Notes: generated by a model not told the origin, from the sequence alone. Shown: positions 34,799 through 42,943, counted from the first letter of the stretch. The stretch is DNA of 64,000 nucleotides from Nocardia transvalensis (GCF_015477765.1 NZ_JADLQQ010000016.1:1-64000), one strand, 5' to 3'. A program made the numbers and translations.

Positions 34799-35833
34799 TT
34801 ACACGAGCGGTGGGGCGAGGCGGGTGAAGCCGGGCAGGCGGTAGTACGGGTAGTAGGGGTAGGGCGGGGTGACGGCGCCGGCCTTGTCGAGGCGGGTCGT
34901 TTGGTCGGGGGTCAGGTGCCAGCCGACGGCACCCAGGTTCTGGCGGAGCTGGTCCTCATTGCGGGCACCGATGATGACCGTGGCCACGGTGGGGCGCGAC
35001 AGCAGCCAGTTCAGGGCGATCTGGGGGACGGTTTTTCCTGTCTCGGCGGCGATCTCGTCGAGGACGTCGACGACGGAGTAGAGCAATTCGTCGTCGACCG
35101 GCGGGCCGGCGTCGGCGGTCTTGTGCAGGCGGCTGTTTTCCGGAAGTGGTTGGCCGCGACGGATTTTCCCGGTGAGGCGGCCCCAGCCCAGCGGGCTCCA
35201 CACCACCGCGCCCACGCCCTGGTCGTGTCCGAGCGGCATCAGTTCCCACTCGTAGTCGCGGCCGACCAGCGAGTAGTAGACCTGGTGTGCGACATACCGC
35301 GGAAGACCGTACTTATCCGCCGCGGCAAGGGATTTCATGAGCTGCCAACCGGCGAAGTTGGAGGCGCCGACGTAGCGGATCTTGCCGGCGCGGACCAGAT
35401 CGTCCAAGGCGGTGAGTACCTCCTCGACCGGGGTCGCGGCGTCGAAGGCGTGCAGTTGGAACAGGTCGATGTGGTCGGTGCCCAGGCGGCGCAGGGCGGT
35501 ATCGACCGCGCCGATCAGGCGTGAGCGTCCCGATCCCGCGTCGTAGGGCCCCGGCCCCGTGGGCAGTGTTGCCTTGGTGGACAACAGCACTCGATCCCGA
35601 CGGCCCCGGATCGCCTGCCCCAGCACCTCTTCCGAGGCGCCCTCGGAGTAGACGTCGGCGGTGTCGAACATCGTCACGCCCGCGTCCAGGCTGATGTCGA
35701 CCAGCCTGCGCGCCTCGTCGACGTCGGTGGAACCCCAGGCGCCGAACAGTTCGCCGCGCCCGCCGAAGGTGCCCGCGCCGAAGCTCAACGCCGGAACCAT
35801 CAGACCCGAGGCGCCCAATCGCCGGTACTCCAT
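34799..35833 (-). CDS. Aldo/keto reductase
   Basis: NADPH-dependent oxidoreductase, TIM-barrel AKR fold, 344 residues from MEYRRLGASGLMVPALSFG. Catalytic tetrad region visible: FDTADVYSEG (Asp, Tyr), a Lys in LLSTKAT and His in IDLFQLHAF; the cofactor pocket is near the C-terminus (VIIGARNEDQLRQNLG). The divergent TetR gene and the shared palindrome suggest that it is repressed by that regulator and induced by an unknown aldehyde or ketone. Confidence 0.9.
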   Translation of the reverse strand: MEYRRLGASGLMVPALSFGAGTFGGRGELFGAWGSTDVDEARRLVDISLDAGVTMFDTADVYSEGASEEVLGQAIRGRRDRVLLSTKATLPTGPGPYDAGSGRSRLIGAVDTALRRLGTDHIDLFQLHAFDAATPVEEVLTALDDLVRAGKIRYVGASNFAGWQLMKSLAAADKYGLPRYVAHQVYYSLVGRDYEWELMPLGHDQGVGAVVWSPLGWGRLTGKIRRGQPLPENSRLHKTADAGPPVDDELLYSVVDVLDEIAAETGKTVPQIALNWLLSRPTVATVIIGARNEDQLRQNLGAVGWHLTPDQTTRLDKAGAVTPPYPYYPYYRLPGFTRLAPPLV

Positions 35834-35842
35834 GACTACTCC

Positions 35843-35904
35843 TAATGGAACTGTAGTTTCATTAACGAGCTCGACGATACACTCTGTGCGCCACTAATGG
35901 AACT
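35843..35904. promoter_or_regulatory. TetR operator sites between the AKR and its regulator
   Basis: TAATGGAACT-GT-AGTTTCATTA (35843-35864) is a 10+10 inverted repeat with one mismatch, lying 10 bp before the AKR start. A further TAATGGAACT half-site (35895-35904) directly abuts the GGAGG of the tetR gene. This is a typical arrangement for a repressor controlling both divergent genes. Confidence 0.75.
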
Positions 35905-35915
35905 GGAGGCCCGTT

Positions 35916-36524
35916 ATGACCGACGACACCCCGGGCTCGCTGCGCCCCGGCGGACGCACCGCCCGGGTGCGCGAGGCCGTCTTGCGCGCCACGGGCGATC
36001 TGCTCGCCGAACGGGGATTCGCCCAGCTCGACCTCGCCGAAGTGGCGACCCGCGCCGAGGTCGGCAAGACGACCGTCTACCGCCGCTGGCGCACCCCGGC
36101 GGGCCTGGTCGCCGATCTGCTGACCGAAATGGCCGAAACCTCACTCCCCCATGCCGACACGGGCTCCCTGCACGGCGACCTCCTCGCCAACGCCCGCCTG
36201 GTCGCCCGCACCCTCACCGACCCCCGCCAGGGCCCGCTGTTCAAATCCCTTGTCGCAGCGGCCACCTGCGACCCCGACGCCGCCGCGGCCCTACACCGCT
36301 TCTACGACACCCGCCTCACCGAATGGACCCCCTGCATCCGCTCCGCCATCACCCGTGGCGAACTTCCCCCCGAAACCAACCCCCGCGCAGTCCTTTCCGC
36401 CGTCTCGGCCCCCCTCTACTACCGCCTCCTCACCACCGGCGACCCCATCGACGACCAAACCGCAGTGACCGCAGCCGAATCCGCCACCCTCGCCGCCCGC
36501 GCAGGCCTGTTCACCCACCCCTGA
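35916..36524 (+). CDS. TetR family repressor of the aldo/keto reductase
   Basis: 202 residues. N-terminal HTH (AVLRATGDLLAERGFAQLDL; EVATRAEVGKTTVYRRWRTP) and a C-terminal ligand domain with TDPRQGPLFKSLVAAATCDP and two cysteines. Divergent from the aldo/keto reductase with operator half-sites at both starts, the second touching its own ribosome site. The ligand is unknown. Confidence 0.9.
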   Translation: MTDDTPGSLRPGGRTARVREAVLRATGDLLAERGFAQLDLAEVATRAEVGKTTVYRRWRTPAGLVADLLTEMAETSLPHADTGSLHGDLLANARLVARTLTDPRQGPLFKSLVAAATCDPDAAAALHRFYDTRLTEWTPCIRSAITRGELPPETNPRAVLSAVSAPLYYRLLTTGDPIDDQTAVTAAESATLAARAGLFTHP

Positions 36525-36542
36525 CCCGGCTGCCCGACGGGA

Positions 36543-36944
36543 TCAGTCGAGGTCGATGCGGATTGTGAGGAGGTTGGTGCCGAGGAGGCGGACGTTCCAG
36601 CTGTTGAAGCGAGGGAGGAGGCGCAGGCGGGCGTAGGGGTCGTCGCTGGGGAGAAGGTGGGCGGTGCCGGAGTGCCAGCGGGAGCGGATTTGGAGGCGGA
36701 CGCGGGGGTTTGTGGCGATGTTGCGGACGTAGGAGGAGGCGAGGCCGTGGTCGCTGACCATCCAGAACGAGCCGTCCAGGATGCGGCCGCCTACAGGGGT
36801 GCGGCGGGGGAGGCCGGTGCGGCGGCCCGTGGTTTCCAGGAGGGCCTGGCCTGGGAGATGGCCTGCCACGTGGCGCATCAGCGGATTGGCGATGTGCCGG
36901 TGATACCAGGTCACTCGGCGCTGCTTGGTTGTCGGATCGGTCAT
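36543..36944 (-). CDS. Deazaflavin (F420)-dependent nitroreductase family protein
   Basis: 133 residues of the Ddn/DUF385 split-barrel family: GQALLETTGRRTGLPRRTPV (about 32-51) is the typical F420-binding strand pair, followed by FWMVSDHGLASSYVRNIATN and RVRLQIRSRWHSG. Such enzymes reduce quinones or nitro compounds with F420H2. It lies between two TetR genes and is divergent from the second, which probably controls it. Confidence 0.85.
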   Translation of the reverse strand: MTDPTTKQRRVTWYHRHIANPLMRHVAGHLPGQALLETTGRRTGLPRRTPVGGRILDGSFWMVSDHGLASSYVRNIATNPRVRLQIRSRWHSGTAHLLPSDDPYARLRLLPRFNSWNVRLLGTNLLTIRIDLD

Positions 36945-36959
36945 AATCCACCACTTTTA

Positions 36960-37005
36960 TAGGTACCAATGGTTCCGACAATTGTTGTAGGTACCGCGGG
37001 TTCCG
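36960..37005. promoter_or_regulatory. Two direct operator repeats before the Ddn-like gene and tetR
   Basis: TAGGTACCAATGGTTCCG (36960-36977) and TAGGTACCGCGGGTTCCG (36988-37005) are the same 18-bp site twice, 28 bp apart, matching at 15 of 18 positions. They fill the divergent gap of 81 bp, overlapping the likely promoters of both genes. Confidence 0.7.
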
Positions 37006-37025
37006 TCAAGCGGTAGGCTGGGCCG

Positions 37026-37628
37026 GTGCCGACAGCTCGCCCACACACAGGCCGCCGCCGCAACGATGCCGCGCGCCGGGCCATCCTGGACTCCGCGACG
37101 CAGTTGCTGGCCCACTCCGGTACGGCGGTGACCATCGCCGATATCGCAGGCGCCGCGGGGGTCAGCAAGCAGACGATCTATCGCTGGTGGCCTTCGAAGG
37201 GCGCGGTCCTGCTGGAGGCGATGGGCGAATGGGCCCGCAGCAGTGCCCCCGACCGCGATACCGGCAGCCTGCGCGAGGATCTGGCCACCTTCCTCACCGC
37301 GACCTTCACCGCCGCGGCCACACCACCCGCCACCGCCCTGTTGCGCGCCGTCGTCGCCGAGGCCCAAACCGATCCGGCCACAACCGAATTGCTCGCCGCC
37401 TTCGCCGCTGACCGCCGCACCGTCGCCCACCGCATACTCGATCGCGCCCGCACCCGCGGCGAACTCCCCACCGACGCCGACCTGGAACTGCTGGTCGACC
37501 AAATCTACGGCGTCCTGTGGTACCGCCTCACCGTCGCTCGCACCCCCGTGACCGCCGAAATCGCCACCCGCCTAGCGAACTCCCTCGCCCCGCCCGCCTC
37601 CGGCGGCCGGGTACCGGGGAACGAATGA
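37026..37628 (+). CDS. TetR family regulator (second)
   Basis: 200 residues from GTG. HTH domain: AILDSATQLLAHSGTAVTIA then IAGAAGVSKQTIYRWWPSKG, a clear TetR pattern with QTIYRWW recognition helix. C-terminal TetR_C-like domain (about 80-190). Divergent from the Ddn-like reductase across two direct repeats, so a local repressor is likely. Ligand unknown. Confidence 0.9.
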   Translation: MPTARPHTGRRRNDAARRAILDSATQLLAHSGTAVTIADIAGAAGVSKQTIYRWWPSKGAVLLEAMGEWARSSAPDRDTGSLREDLATFLTATFTAAATPPATALLRAVVAEAQTDPATTELLAAFAADRRTVAHRILDRARTRGELPTDADLELLVDQIYGVLWYRLTVARTPVTAEIATRLANSLAPPASGGRVPGNE

Positions 37629-37722
37629 CCACGCACCGAGGAACGAATAGCGGCGCAGCCGGAACGGGCGACCGCTCGGCGAGAGCGAGCGAGGACACCT
37701 CGACGCCAACGGGCGGGTGCGG

Positions 37723-38294
37723 TCAGGGGTGGGGCCAGGATGGGGTGCGGCCGGTCAGGCCGAGTACGCGGTCCCATAGCGGGGCGTCGGCCGGGAGGGG
37801 GGGGTTGGGCCGAACAGGCCGGGGACTCCTTCGGGGGGTGTGTCTTTCAGCATCTCGAGTTGGATTGTGAGGTCGTCGGGGGACGGCCGGTAGTTCTGAC
37901 CGGTGGCCCGGGCGAGGTCCCACGCGTGGATGACCAATTCGTTCAGGGCCACCGTCGCCATCGCCTCGGCGGGCATCGTCACACCGCCCGCTTCGGTCTC
38001 GCCGTCCCATGCCGCCGGGTCGCGCCAAGCCGTCACCAAGGCCTTCAGCTGCGCCGGGATCCGGGTGCGCCAGTCGCTCGGCAGCGGCGCCGACGGTCCG
38101 ACCTCCGGGGGCACGGACCGACCAATGGCCTCCTTGGTCGCGGCCTGGCGAAACGCCTCCGTCAACCCGATCACGTGCACCAGCAGGTCGCGAACCGTGG
38201 TGTCGGCACAGGGGGTTGCGAGGCCCAGTTGATCATCGGCGATGCCACCGACGACCGATTCCAGTCCGGCCGCGGCCGTTTCCATATCGAACAT
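37723..38294 (-). CDS. TIGR03086-type (mycothiol-dependent isomerase-like) protein with C-terminal frameshift
   Basis: DinB/MDMPI-fold, metal-binding protein of about 190 residues starting MFDMETAAAGLESVVGGIAD, with the family pattern TPCADTTVRDLLVHVIG (His) and NELVIHAWDLARATGQ (His). As written, the frame ends early at 37755 with RYGTAYSA. A one-base shift at the G8 run (37797-37804) restores PPLPADAPLWDRVLGLTGRT to a stop at 37723, the usual C-terminus. One G too few in the run is therefore likely, by mutation or sequencing error. Function unknown. Confidence 0.7.
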
Positions 38295-38442
38295 CTTTTT
38301 CTCCTCCGCATGACAGCCCGCAGCGCGGGTGTCCATCGATGCAGACGACCCGGCCGGGCCGAACTCATCGCTGCACGTGCAGCGGCACCTCGCAACCGAC
38401 TCGTTAGCAGCGAAAAGCGCTGGTGACGGGGAGAATTGGAAG

Positions 38443-38676
38443 ATGAAAGGCGATCGAGTGGAGATCGTCGTCGATACCGGCGGCGGATCTCGGAGTTACG
38501 AGGTGGCCGCGACGCGGGCGGGGCGCCGGGTCGAGGTGCGGATCGCGCGAGGCGTGGTCGAGGTCAGTGAGGTCACCCGGACGGGCACGGCGGTGCGCAC
38601 CGCGCGCTTCATGGCCGGACGAACTTTGGCGCTGGTGGAATATCCGGCCGACGGCGGGCCATTACCAGGAGAGTGA
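38443..38676 (+). CDS. Small hypothetical protein
   Basis: 77 residues from MKGDRVEIVVDTGGGSRSYE, no signal peptide or membrane segment, basic, with a regular beta-strand-like alternation (RRVEVRIARGVVEVSEVTRT). I do not recognise a family. GGAGAATTGGAAG precedes the ATG. It is followed by another small gene 103 nt downstream. Codon use looks normal for the window. Confidence 0.6.
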   Translation: MKGDRVEIVVDTGGGSRSYEVAATRAGRRVEVRIARGVVEVSEVTRTGTAVRTARFMAGRTLALVEYPADGGPLPGE

Positions 38677-38779
38677 CCACGCGGGCACCAGTAGTTGCCA
38701 GGTCGGCCCGGGCGGAGCATCCTCGAAACTGCCGGGGCATGGCTCCGGCAATCGGCCGAGCAGCGGAAAGGAGCACCCG

Positions 38780-38998
38780 ATGACCGATCGAACCCTCGAT
38801 ACCGGCGCCATCGACGCAGTTCCGGAAGCCGATTACATGGAGCAGACCCTCCCGGCATACCCGGATGCCGACGAGGACGACACCATCGTCGTGCCGACCG
38901 GCGAACCCGCCTGGGAGGCCTCCGAGGCCGACGTGATCGAACAGTCCATTCCCGTCCCGCTCGACGACGACTACGAAGGCGACACCGCCGAATACTGA
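38780..38998 (+). CDS. Small acidic protein with duplicated EADxxEQ motif
   Basis: 72 residues, strongly acidic, with AAAGGAG before its ATG. Two similar blocks, EADYMEQTLPAYPDADEDD (17-35) and EADVIEQSIPVPLDDDYEG (49-67), look like an internal duplication of EAD-x2-EQ-x2-P-x3-D. It has no Lys, signal peptide or membrane helix and is probably largely disordered. Similar EAD..EQ acidic tracts occur in other actinobacterial small proteins of unknown function. Converges with menD. Confidence 0.7.
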   Translation: MTDRTLDTGAIDAVPEADYMEQTLPAYPDADEDDTIVVPTGEPAWEASEADVIEQSIPVPLDDDYEGDTAEY

Positions 38999-39018
38999 CG
39001 ACCGGCCGGGGCGGCGAG

Positions 39019-40659
39019 CTACCGGCCCGTCGCCCCCGCCGTGATCTCGGCCCGCATACCGGCGTGCAACTCGCGCAGGCTGGAGCGTTCCGTGGCCACC
39101 TCGAGCACCCGGATGCCGTGGCCGGGCCCGGTCAATTCCTCGGCCAGTTCGGCCGGATCCAGCTGCCGATGCGGAATCCGGTAGGCCGCGCACAGCGCGG
39201 CGAGGTCCATGCCGTGCGGCGTGCCGAACACCCGCTCGAACACGCCCGCGTACTGGGGATCGCCCTGTTCGAGCAGTTCGAAGATGCCGCCGCCGTCGTC
39301 ATTGGCTACGACGATGGTCAGATCGGTGGGCCGCGGCTCTCCCGGCCCGATCAACAGGCCTGCCGCATCGTGCAGGAAGGTGAGATCACCGATCAGCGCG
39401 ATCGTGCGGCCCGGATGGCTCAGCGCCGCGCCGACCGCCGTCGACACCGTGCCGTCGATTCCGGCAACGCCGCGGTTGGACAGCACCTTCACCCCCGGCC
39501 GCGGATACGACACCAGCGCCGCATCCCGCACCGGATTCGAGGCGCCCAGCAGGAGCTGATCACCCTCGCGCAGGGCGTCTGTCACCACGGCGGCCACATG
39601 GAGTCCGGTGGGCTTGGGATGCTTGGCCAGCTCCTCGCGCACGATGCGGTGCGCCTCGGCGTTCATCTCCCGGCACTGCTCGATCCACTCCGGCCGCGGC
39701 GCACCGCTGGTGACCGCCCGGGTCCCGGTGCCGACGACGTTGCCGGACACATCGGGCCAACGCGGCCCGGTGGTCAGCGCGTAGACGGTCACTCCGGGGT
39801 CGGCGAGCACCTTCGACACCTGCCGGTGCAGCGTCGGCCGCCCGGTGATGATGGCCTGCCGGGGGCGCACCAGCGGCAGTGCCAGCGGATGCAGCGCCGG
39901 GCCGTGCATCGGGGCGGTCGGCTCGGCCACGGTGGGCAGCTGCGCCAATTCGGGCCGGTAGCCCGCGCCGTGTCCGGAGATGACCACCGTATCCGGGGTC
40001 AGGTCGATCTCCAACGGCACGTCCAGCGTCGCGTATTGGGTTGCGGTCCACGGCAATCCCCCGGCGCGTCCGGGCGGGAACGCCTCATCGGGCAGCGCGT
40101 CGGGCACCAGCGGCTCCCGCAGCGGAATATCGAACTGCACCGGACCGGCATTGCCCGACCGGGTTCCGCGGGCCGCGGCAAGCACCCGGCACACCGCCGA
40201 ACGCCACACGCTGTTCTGGCGCCGGTAGCCGTCCTCCTGCTCGGCCAGGCCCAGGCTGATCGCCGCGCGCACCTGACTGCCGAACAACCCGAACTGCTCG
40301 ACCGTCTGATTCGCGCCGCTACCCAACATCTCATAGGGGCGGTTGGCGCTCAGCACGATCAGTGGCTGCCGCGCATAGTTGGCCTCCAGCACCGCCGGCC
40401 CCAGATTGGCCACTGCGGTCCCGGAGGTCATCACCACAGGCACCGGCCGGCCACTGGACACGGCCAGACCGATCGCGAGGAATCCGGCGGTGCGCTCGTC
40501 GATGCGCATATGCAGGCGCAACCGGCCCGCGACGTCGGCGGCCTGCAGGGCGAAGGCCAGCGGCGCATTTCGCGAGCCCGGGCACAGCACGACATCTTGC
40601 ACACCCCCACGCGCGAGCTCGTCGACGACGACCTGCGCCTGTGCAGTCGAAGGATTCAC
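39019..40659 (-). CDS. menD: SEPHCHC synthase MenD
   Basis: Thiamine-diphosphate enzyme joining 2-oxoglutarate to isochorismate, 546 residues. The start GTG 40659 (MNPSTAQAQVVVDELARGGV) matches the mycobacterial MenD N-terminus; an extension to 40710 is unnecessary. Conserved blocks: DVVLCPGSRNAPLAFAL, DERTAGFLAIGLA with the ThDP glutamate, GTAVANLGPAVLEANYA, and the metal-binding GDLTFLHDAAGL with NDDGGGIFE. Divergent from the siderophore gene across 90 bp. Confidence 0.95.
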   Translation of the reverse strand: MNPSTAQAQVVVDELARGGVQDVVLCPGSRNAPLAFALQAADVAGRLRLHMRIDERTAGFLAIGLAVSSGRPVPVVMTSGTAVANLGPAVLEANYARQPLIVLSANRPYEMLGSGANQTVEQFGLFGSQVRAAISLGLAEQEDGYRRQNSVWRSAVCRVLAAARGTRSGNAGPVQFDIPLREPLVPDALPDEAFPPGRAGGLPWTATQYATLDVPLEIDLTPDTVVISGHGAGYRPELAQLPTVAEPTAPMHGPALHPLALPLVRPRQAIITGRPTLHRQVSKVLADPGVTVYALTTGPRWPDVSGNVVGTGTRAVTSGAPRPEWIEQCREMNAEAHRIVREELAKHPKPTGLHVAAVVTDALREGDQLLLGASNPVRDAALVSYPRPGVKVLSNRGVAGIDGTVSTAVGAALSHPGRTIALIGDLTFLHDAAGLLIGPGEPRPTDLTIVVANDDGGGIFELLEQGDPQYAGVFERVFGTPHGMDLAALCAAYRIPHRQLDPAELAEELTGPGHGIRVLEVATERSSLRELHAGMRAEITAGATGR

Positions 40660-40725
40660 GAACCCCAGCCTGTCAGACAGACCGGTGCGATGGGGAGTCG
40701 ACCCGCTCACAGCCCGCTCGGCTAG

Positions 40726-40744
40726 TTAGGTTTTGCTAACCTAA
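40726..40744. promoter_or_regulatory. IdeR/DtxR iron box
   Basis: TTAGGTTTTGCTAACCTAA matches the 19-bp iron-box consensus (TTAGGTTAGGCTAACCTAA) at 17 positions and lies 5 bp before the ATG of the siderophore-interacting gene. Iron-loaded IdeR bound here should block its transcription or translation start. Confidence 0.88.
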
Positions 40745-40749
40745 CGCAT

Positions 40750-41574
40750 ATGGCCAAGCGCACCAAATACGTCAAGCCCGAGGAGCGGCAGATCCTGACC
40801 GCCGAGATACTGGCGAGCAAACGGATCAGCCCGAATTTCGTCCGCGTCACGATCGGCGGCCCAGGCTTGGCCGGGTTCACGCCGATGGGTTACGACCAGT
40901 GGTTCCGGCTGTTCATGCCGGGGCGCCACGGGCTGCGGCTGCCGTCGGCGGCGAGCAACCTCTGGTACGCCCAGTATTTGATGATGGGCAAGGAACAGCG
41001 GCCGGTGGTCCGCAACTACACCGTGCGCGAGTTCCGGCCCGCGGGAGCGGGCGAATACGGCGAAACAGCCGAAATGGACATCGATTTCGCGATGCACGGC
41101 GATGAGACGCCCGCCTGCGGCTGGGCGAGCAACGCCACCCCGGGCGCCCAGATCGGACTGCTCGACGAGGGCATCATGTATCAAGCACCCCAGCACAGTT
41201 CGTACTCGCTGCTGGCGGGCGACGAGAGTGCGCTCCCCGCCATCGCGGGCGTGTTGCGCTCGGCCCCGCGGGAGCTGCGCGGCGCGGCCTTCATCGAGAT
41301 CGTCCACCCCGACGACGCACAGGATCTGCACGAACCCGAAGGCGTACAGGTGAATTGGCTGCTGCGCACGGACCCGACGGCGGCGGTGGGCAGTCTCGCG
41401 CTGGAGGCGGTCCGCGCCGCCGAACTGCCCACGCAGGGCGTGTACGCCTTCGTCGCGGGCGAGCAGAAGCTCGCCTCCGGCCTGCGCCGCCACCTGGTCA
41501 ACGATCGGGCGATTCCCAAGGCCGACGTCACCTTCACCGGTTACTGGCGGGTAGGCAGGGCCCAGGGCAGCTGA
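40750..41574 (+). CDS. Siderophore-interacting protein (ferric-siderophore reductase)
   Basis: ViuB/SIP family FAD/NAD(P)H flavoprotein, 274 residues. FAD-binding RxYxxR region VVRNYTVREFRP (about 77-88), the flavin-domain SLLAGDESALPAIAGVLRSA (about 152-171) and the C-terminal family block VYAFVAGEQKLASGLRRHLV. Reduces ferric siderophores in the cytoplasm to release iron. The iron box directly upstream predicts induction under iron starvation. No siderophore synthesis genes are in the window. Confidence 0.93.
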   Translation: MAKRTKYVKPEERQILTAEILASKRISPNFVRVTIGGPGLAGFTPMGYDQWFRLFMPGRHGLRLPSAASNLWYAQYLMMGKEQRPVVRNYTVREFRPAGAGEYGETAEMDIDFAMHGDETPACGWASNATPGAQIGLLDEGIMYQAPQHSSYSLLAGDESALPAIAGVLRSAPRELRGAAFIEIVHPDDAQDLHEPEGVQVNWLLRTDPTAAVGSLALEAVRAAELPTQGVYAFVAGEQKLASGLRRHLVNDRAIPKADVTFTGYWRVGRAQGS

Positions 41575-41596
41575 AATCCCCCATCCCCCCGATGGT

Positions 41597-41622
41597 CTCG
41601 GCGGGTGGGGGCACCCGCCGAG
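41597..41622. terminator. Bidirectional hairpin between converging genes
   Basis: CTCGGCGGGTG pairs perfectly with CACCCGCCGAG around GGGG, 23 nt after the siderophore gene and 7 nt beyond the opposing gene's stop. Fits a shared terminator. Confidence 0.75.
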
Positions 41623-41628
41623 CATCGA

Positions 41629-42075
41629 TTATCCAGCGTGCTTCTGGATGAGATCACCCACCCGCGGAAGGGCCTCGGCGACATGCTTTTTCGCCGAGGA
41701 GCGCACCGCGGAGTAGGCCTTCTTCAGCGCCGGGCGCGAGGAGGCCTCCGCGCGGGCGTCGGTCACCGCGAGCAGCGCCTCGGCAACCTCGTCCTGCTTG
41801 GCCACGAGCAGATCGGCGAACCGGCCGTTACCCGAGGCCTGGAACTCCGCCCAGTACGGCTCCAACCGCTCGACGAACTTGGGCACGAACGATTCCAGCG
41901 CGTCGGACACGATGGTCGGGCTGACCTTCTTCGCCGCGGCGTATGCACCCTTCACGGCCAGGCCGGACGCCCCACCTTTGTCCGACACCTCCGCTTCCAG
42001 AACCTGCTGGGCGTCGGCGAGGAAGGCCGGGCGCTTGGCGTCATCGAGCAGGGATTCAGACAGTGCAGCAACCAC
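41629..42075 (-). CDS. DUF6918-like small helical protein
   Basis: 148 residues from GTG 42075 (MVAALSESLLDDAKRPAFLA), with GGAGG 9 nt upstream; a CTG at 42081 is an alternative start. All-helical, Ala/Lys-rich, with KKVSPTIVSDALESFVPKFV and a C-terminal KKHVAEALPRVGDLIQKHAG. It resembles actinobacterial DUF6918 proteins of unknown function. Its 3' end contains a hairpin with the same ATGCTTTT loop as the intergenic family. Confidence 0.7.
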   Translation of the reverse strand: MVAALSESLLDDAKRPAFLADAQQVLEAEVSDKGGASGLAVKGAYAAAKKVSPTIVSDALESFVPKFVERLEPYWAEFQASGNGRFADLLVAKQDEVAEALLAVTDARAEASSRPALKKAYSAVRSSAKKHVAEALPRVGDLIQKHAG

Positions 42076-42158
42076 TTTCAGGTTCCTCCGGATAGTTTTC
42101 GATGAGCGAGCGACCGCAACTATACGCACCGGACGAACCCGGCACACTCAGCAACCCG

Positions 42159-42815
42159 TTAAGGTTGCCAGGGCAGCAACTGCACCATGAGTCCTTCACA
42201 ATCGGCGAGCACCGTTTCCGATTCGTCTCGCAGCCTTGCGCTTACGAAGGTCTTGCGGCCTTCGACGCGGTCGACGGTGCCTTCGACCTCGAGCGGAGTC
42301 TCCAGCGGAGTGATCTTGCGGTAGTTCACATGCAGGAAGGCGGTGCGACTGATCGGCCGTCCGGCGTAGTGCACCAGCGAGCCGAACAGGTCGTCGAACA
42401 GCAGTGGCAGCACACCGCCGTGCACGGCCCCGTTGCCGCCCAGGTGGAAACGGCGGAACCGGCCGCGCATGCGCACTCCGGTCGGCCCGGCCGCCACGGT
42501 CTCCCAGGGTGGCATGAGCAGGCTGCCGCGTCCGGGCAGCTTCGGCACGCGTCCGGCGGGGCCCTGCAGTTCGGGCGCGCGGTAGGGCTCGAGCAACTCG
42601 ATCAACTGCCGCGCACGGTCGAGTGCCTGGCCGTACACCTCGTCGGGGCAGTCGACCGAGACCGCCAGGTCCTGCAGCGCCCGCATGGCCTCCACGAAGG
42701 GCCCGAAGTTCGGCCCCGGCTTCGCCTCGACAACCTTGGGGAATCCGCCGTGCTTCTCGTAGCGGTCCTCGTCGATCGCGCTGCGGTCGATAACCGGTTC
42801 CACTCGATCACTCAT
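42159..42815 (-). CDS. PaaI-type hot-dog thioesterase
   Basis: 218 residues. The C-terminal half is a hot-dog thioesterase (FHLGGNGAVHGGVLPLLFDD, where G-x-VHGG and the Asp are the active-site region; FLHVNYRKITPLETPLEVEG). The N-terminal part is a helical extension of about 85 residues. Beside menB it might hydrolyse DHNA-CoA, a step whose enzyme is often a hot-dog thioesterase; this is inference from position. Confidence 0.82.
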   Translation of the reverse strand: MSDRVEPVIDRSAIDEDRYEKHGGFPKVVEAKPGPNFGPFVEAMRALQDLAVSVDCPDEVYGQALDRARQLIELLEPYRAPELQGPAGRVPKLPGRGSLLMPPWETVAAGPTGVRMRGRFRRFHLGGNGAVHGGVLPLLFDDLFGSLVHYAGRPISRTAFLHVNYRKITPLETPLEVEGTVDRVEGRKTFVSARLRDESETVLADCEGLMVQLLPWQP

Positions 42816-42905
42816 ACCTGCACCGTAGCCGCTGTTCTTACACCGTCCAACGTAACTGGCTAGTAGCTTCCCCCTCCCAGGAGCAGCGCGTGCCCACCCT
42901 CACAT

Positions 42906-42928
42906 TCCCGGCGTGCTTTTGGCCGGGA
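42906..42928. repeat. Hairpin with GTGCTTTTG loop (family member 3)
   Basis: TCCCGGC (42906-42912) and GCCGGGA (42922-42928) enclose GTGCTTTTG. It lies 16 bp upstream of the menB ATG, so in the mRNA leader rather than at a gene end. The stem is shorter (7 bp) than members 1 and 2. Confidence 0.7.
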
Positions 42929-42943
42929 CCTCGCACTGCCAAT

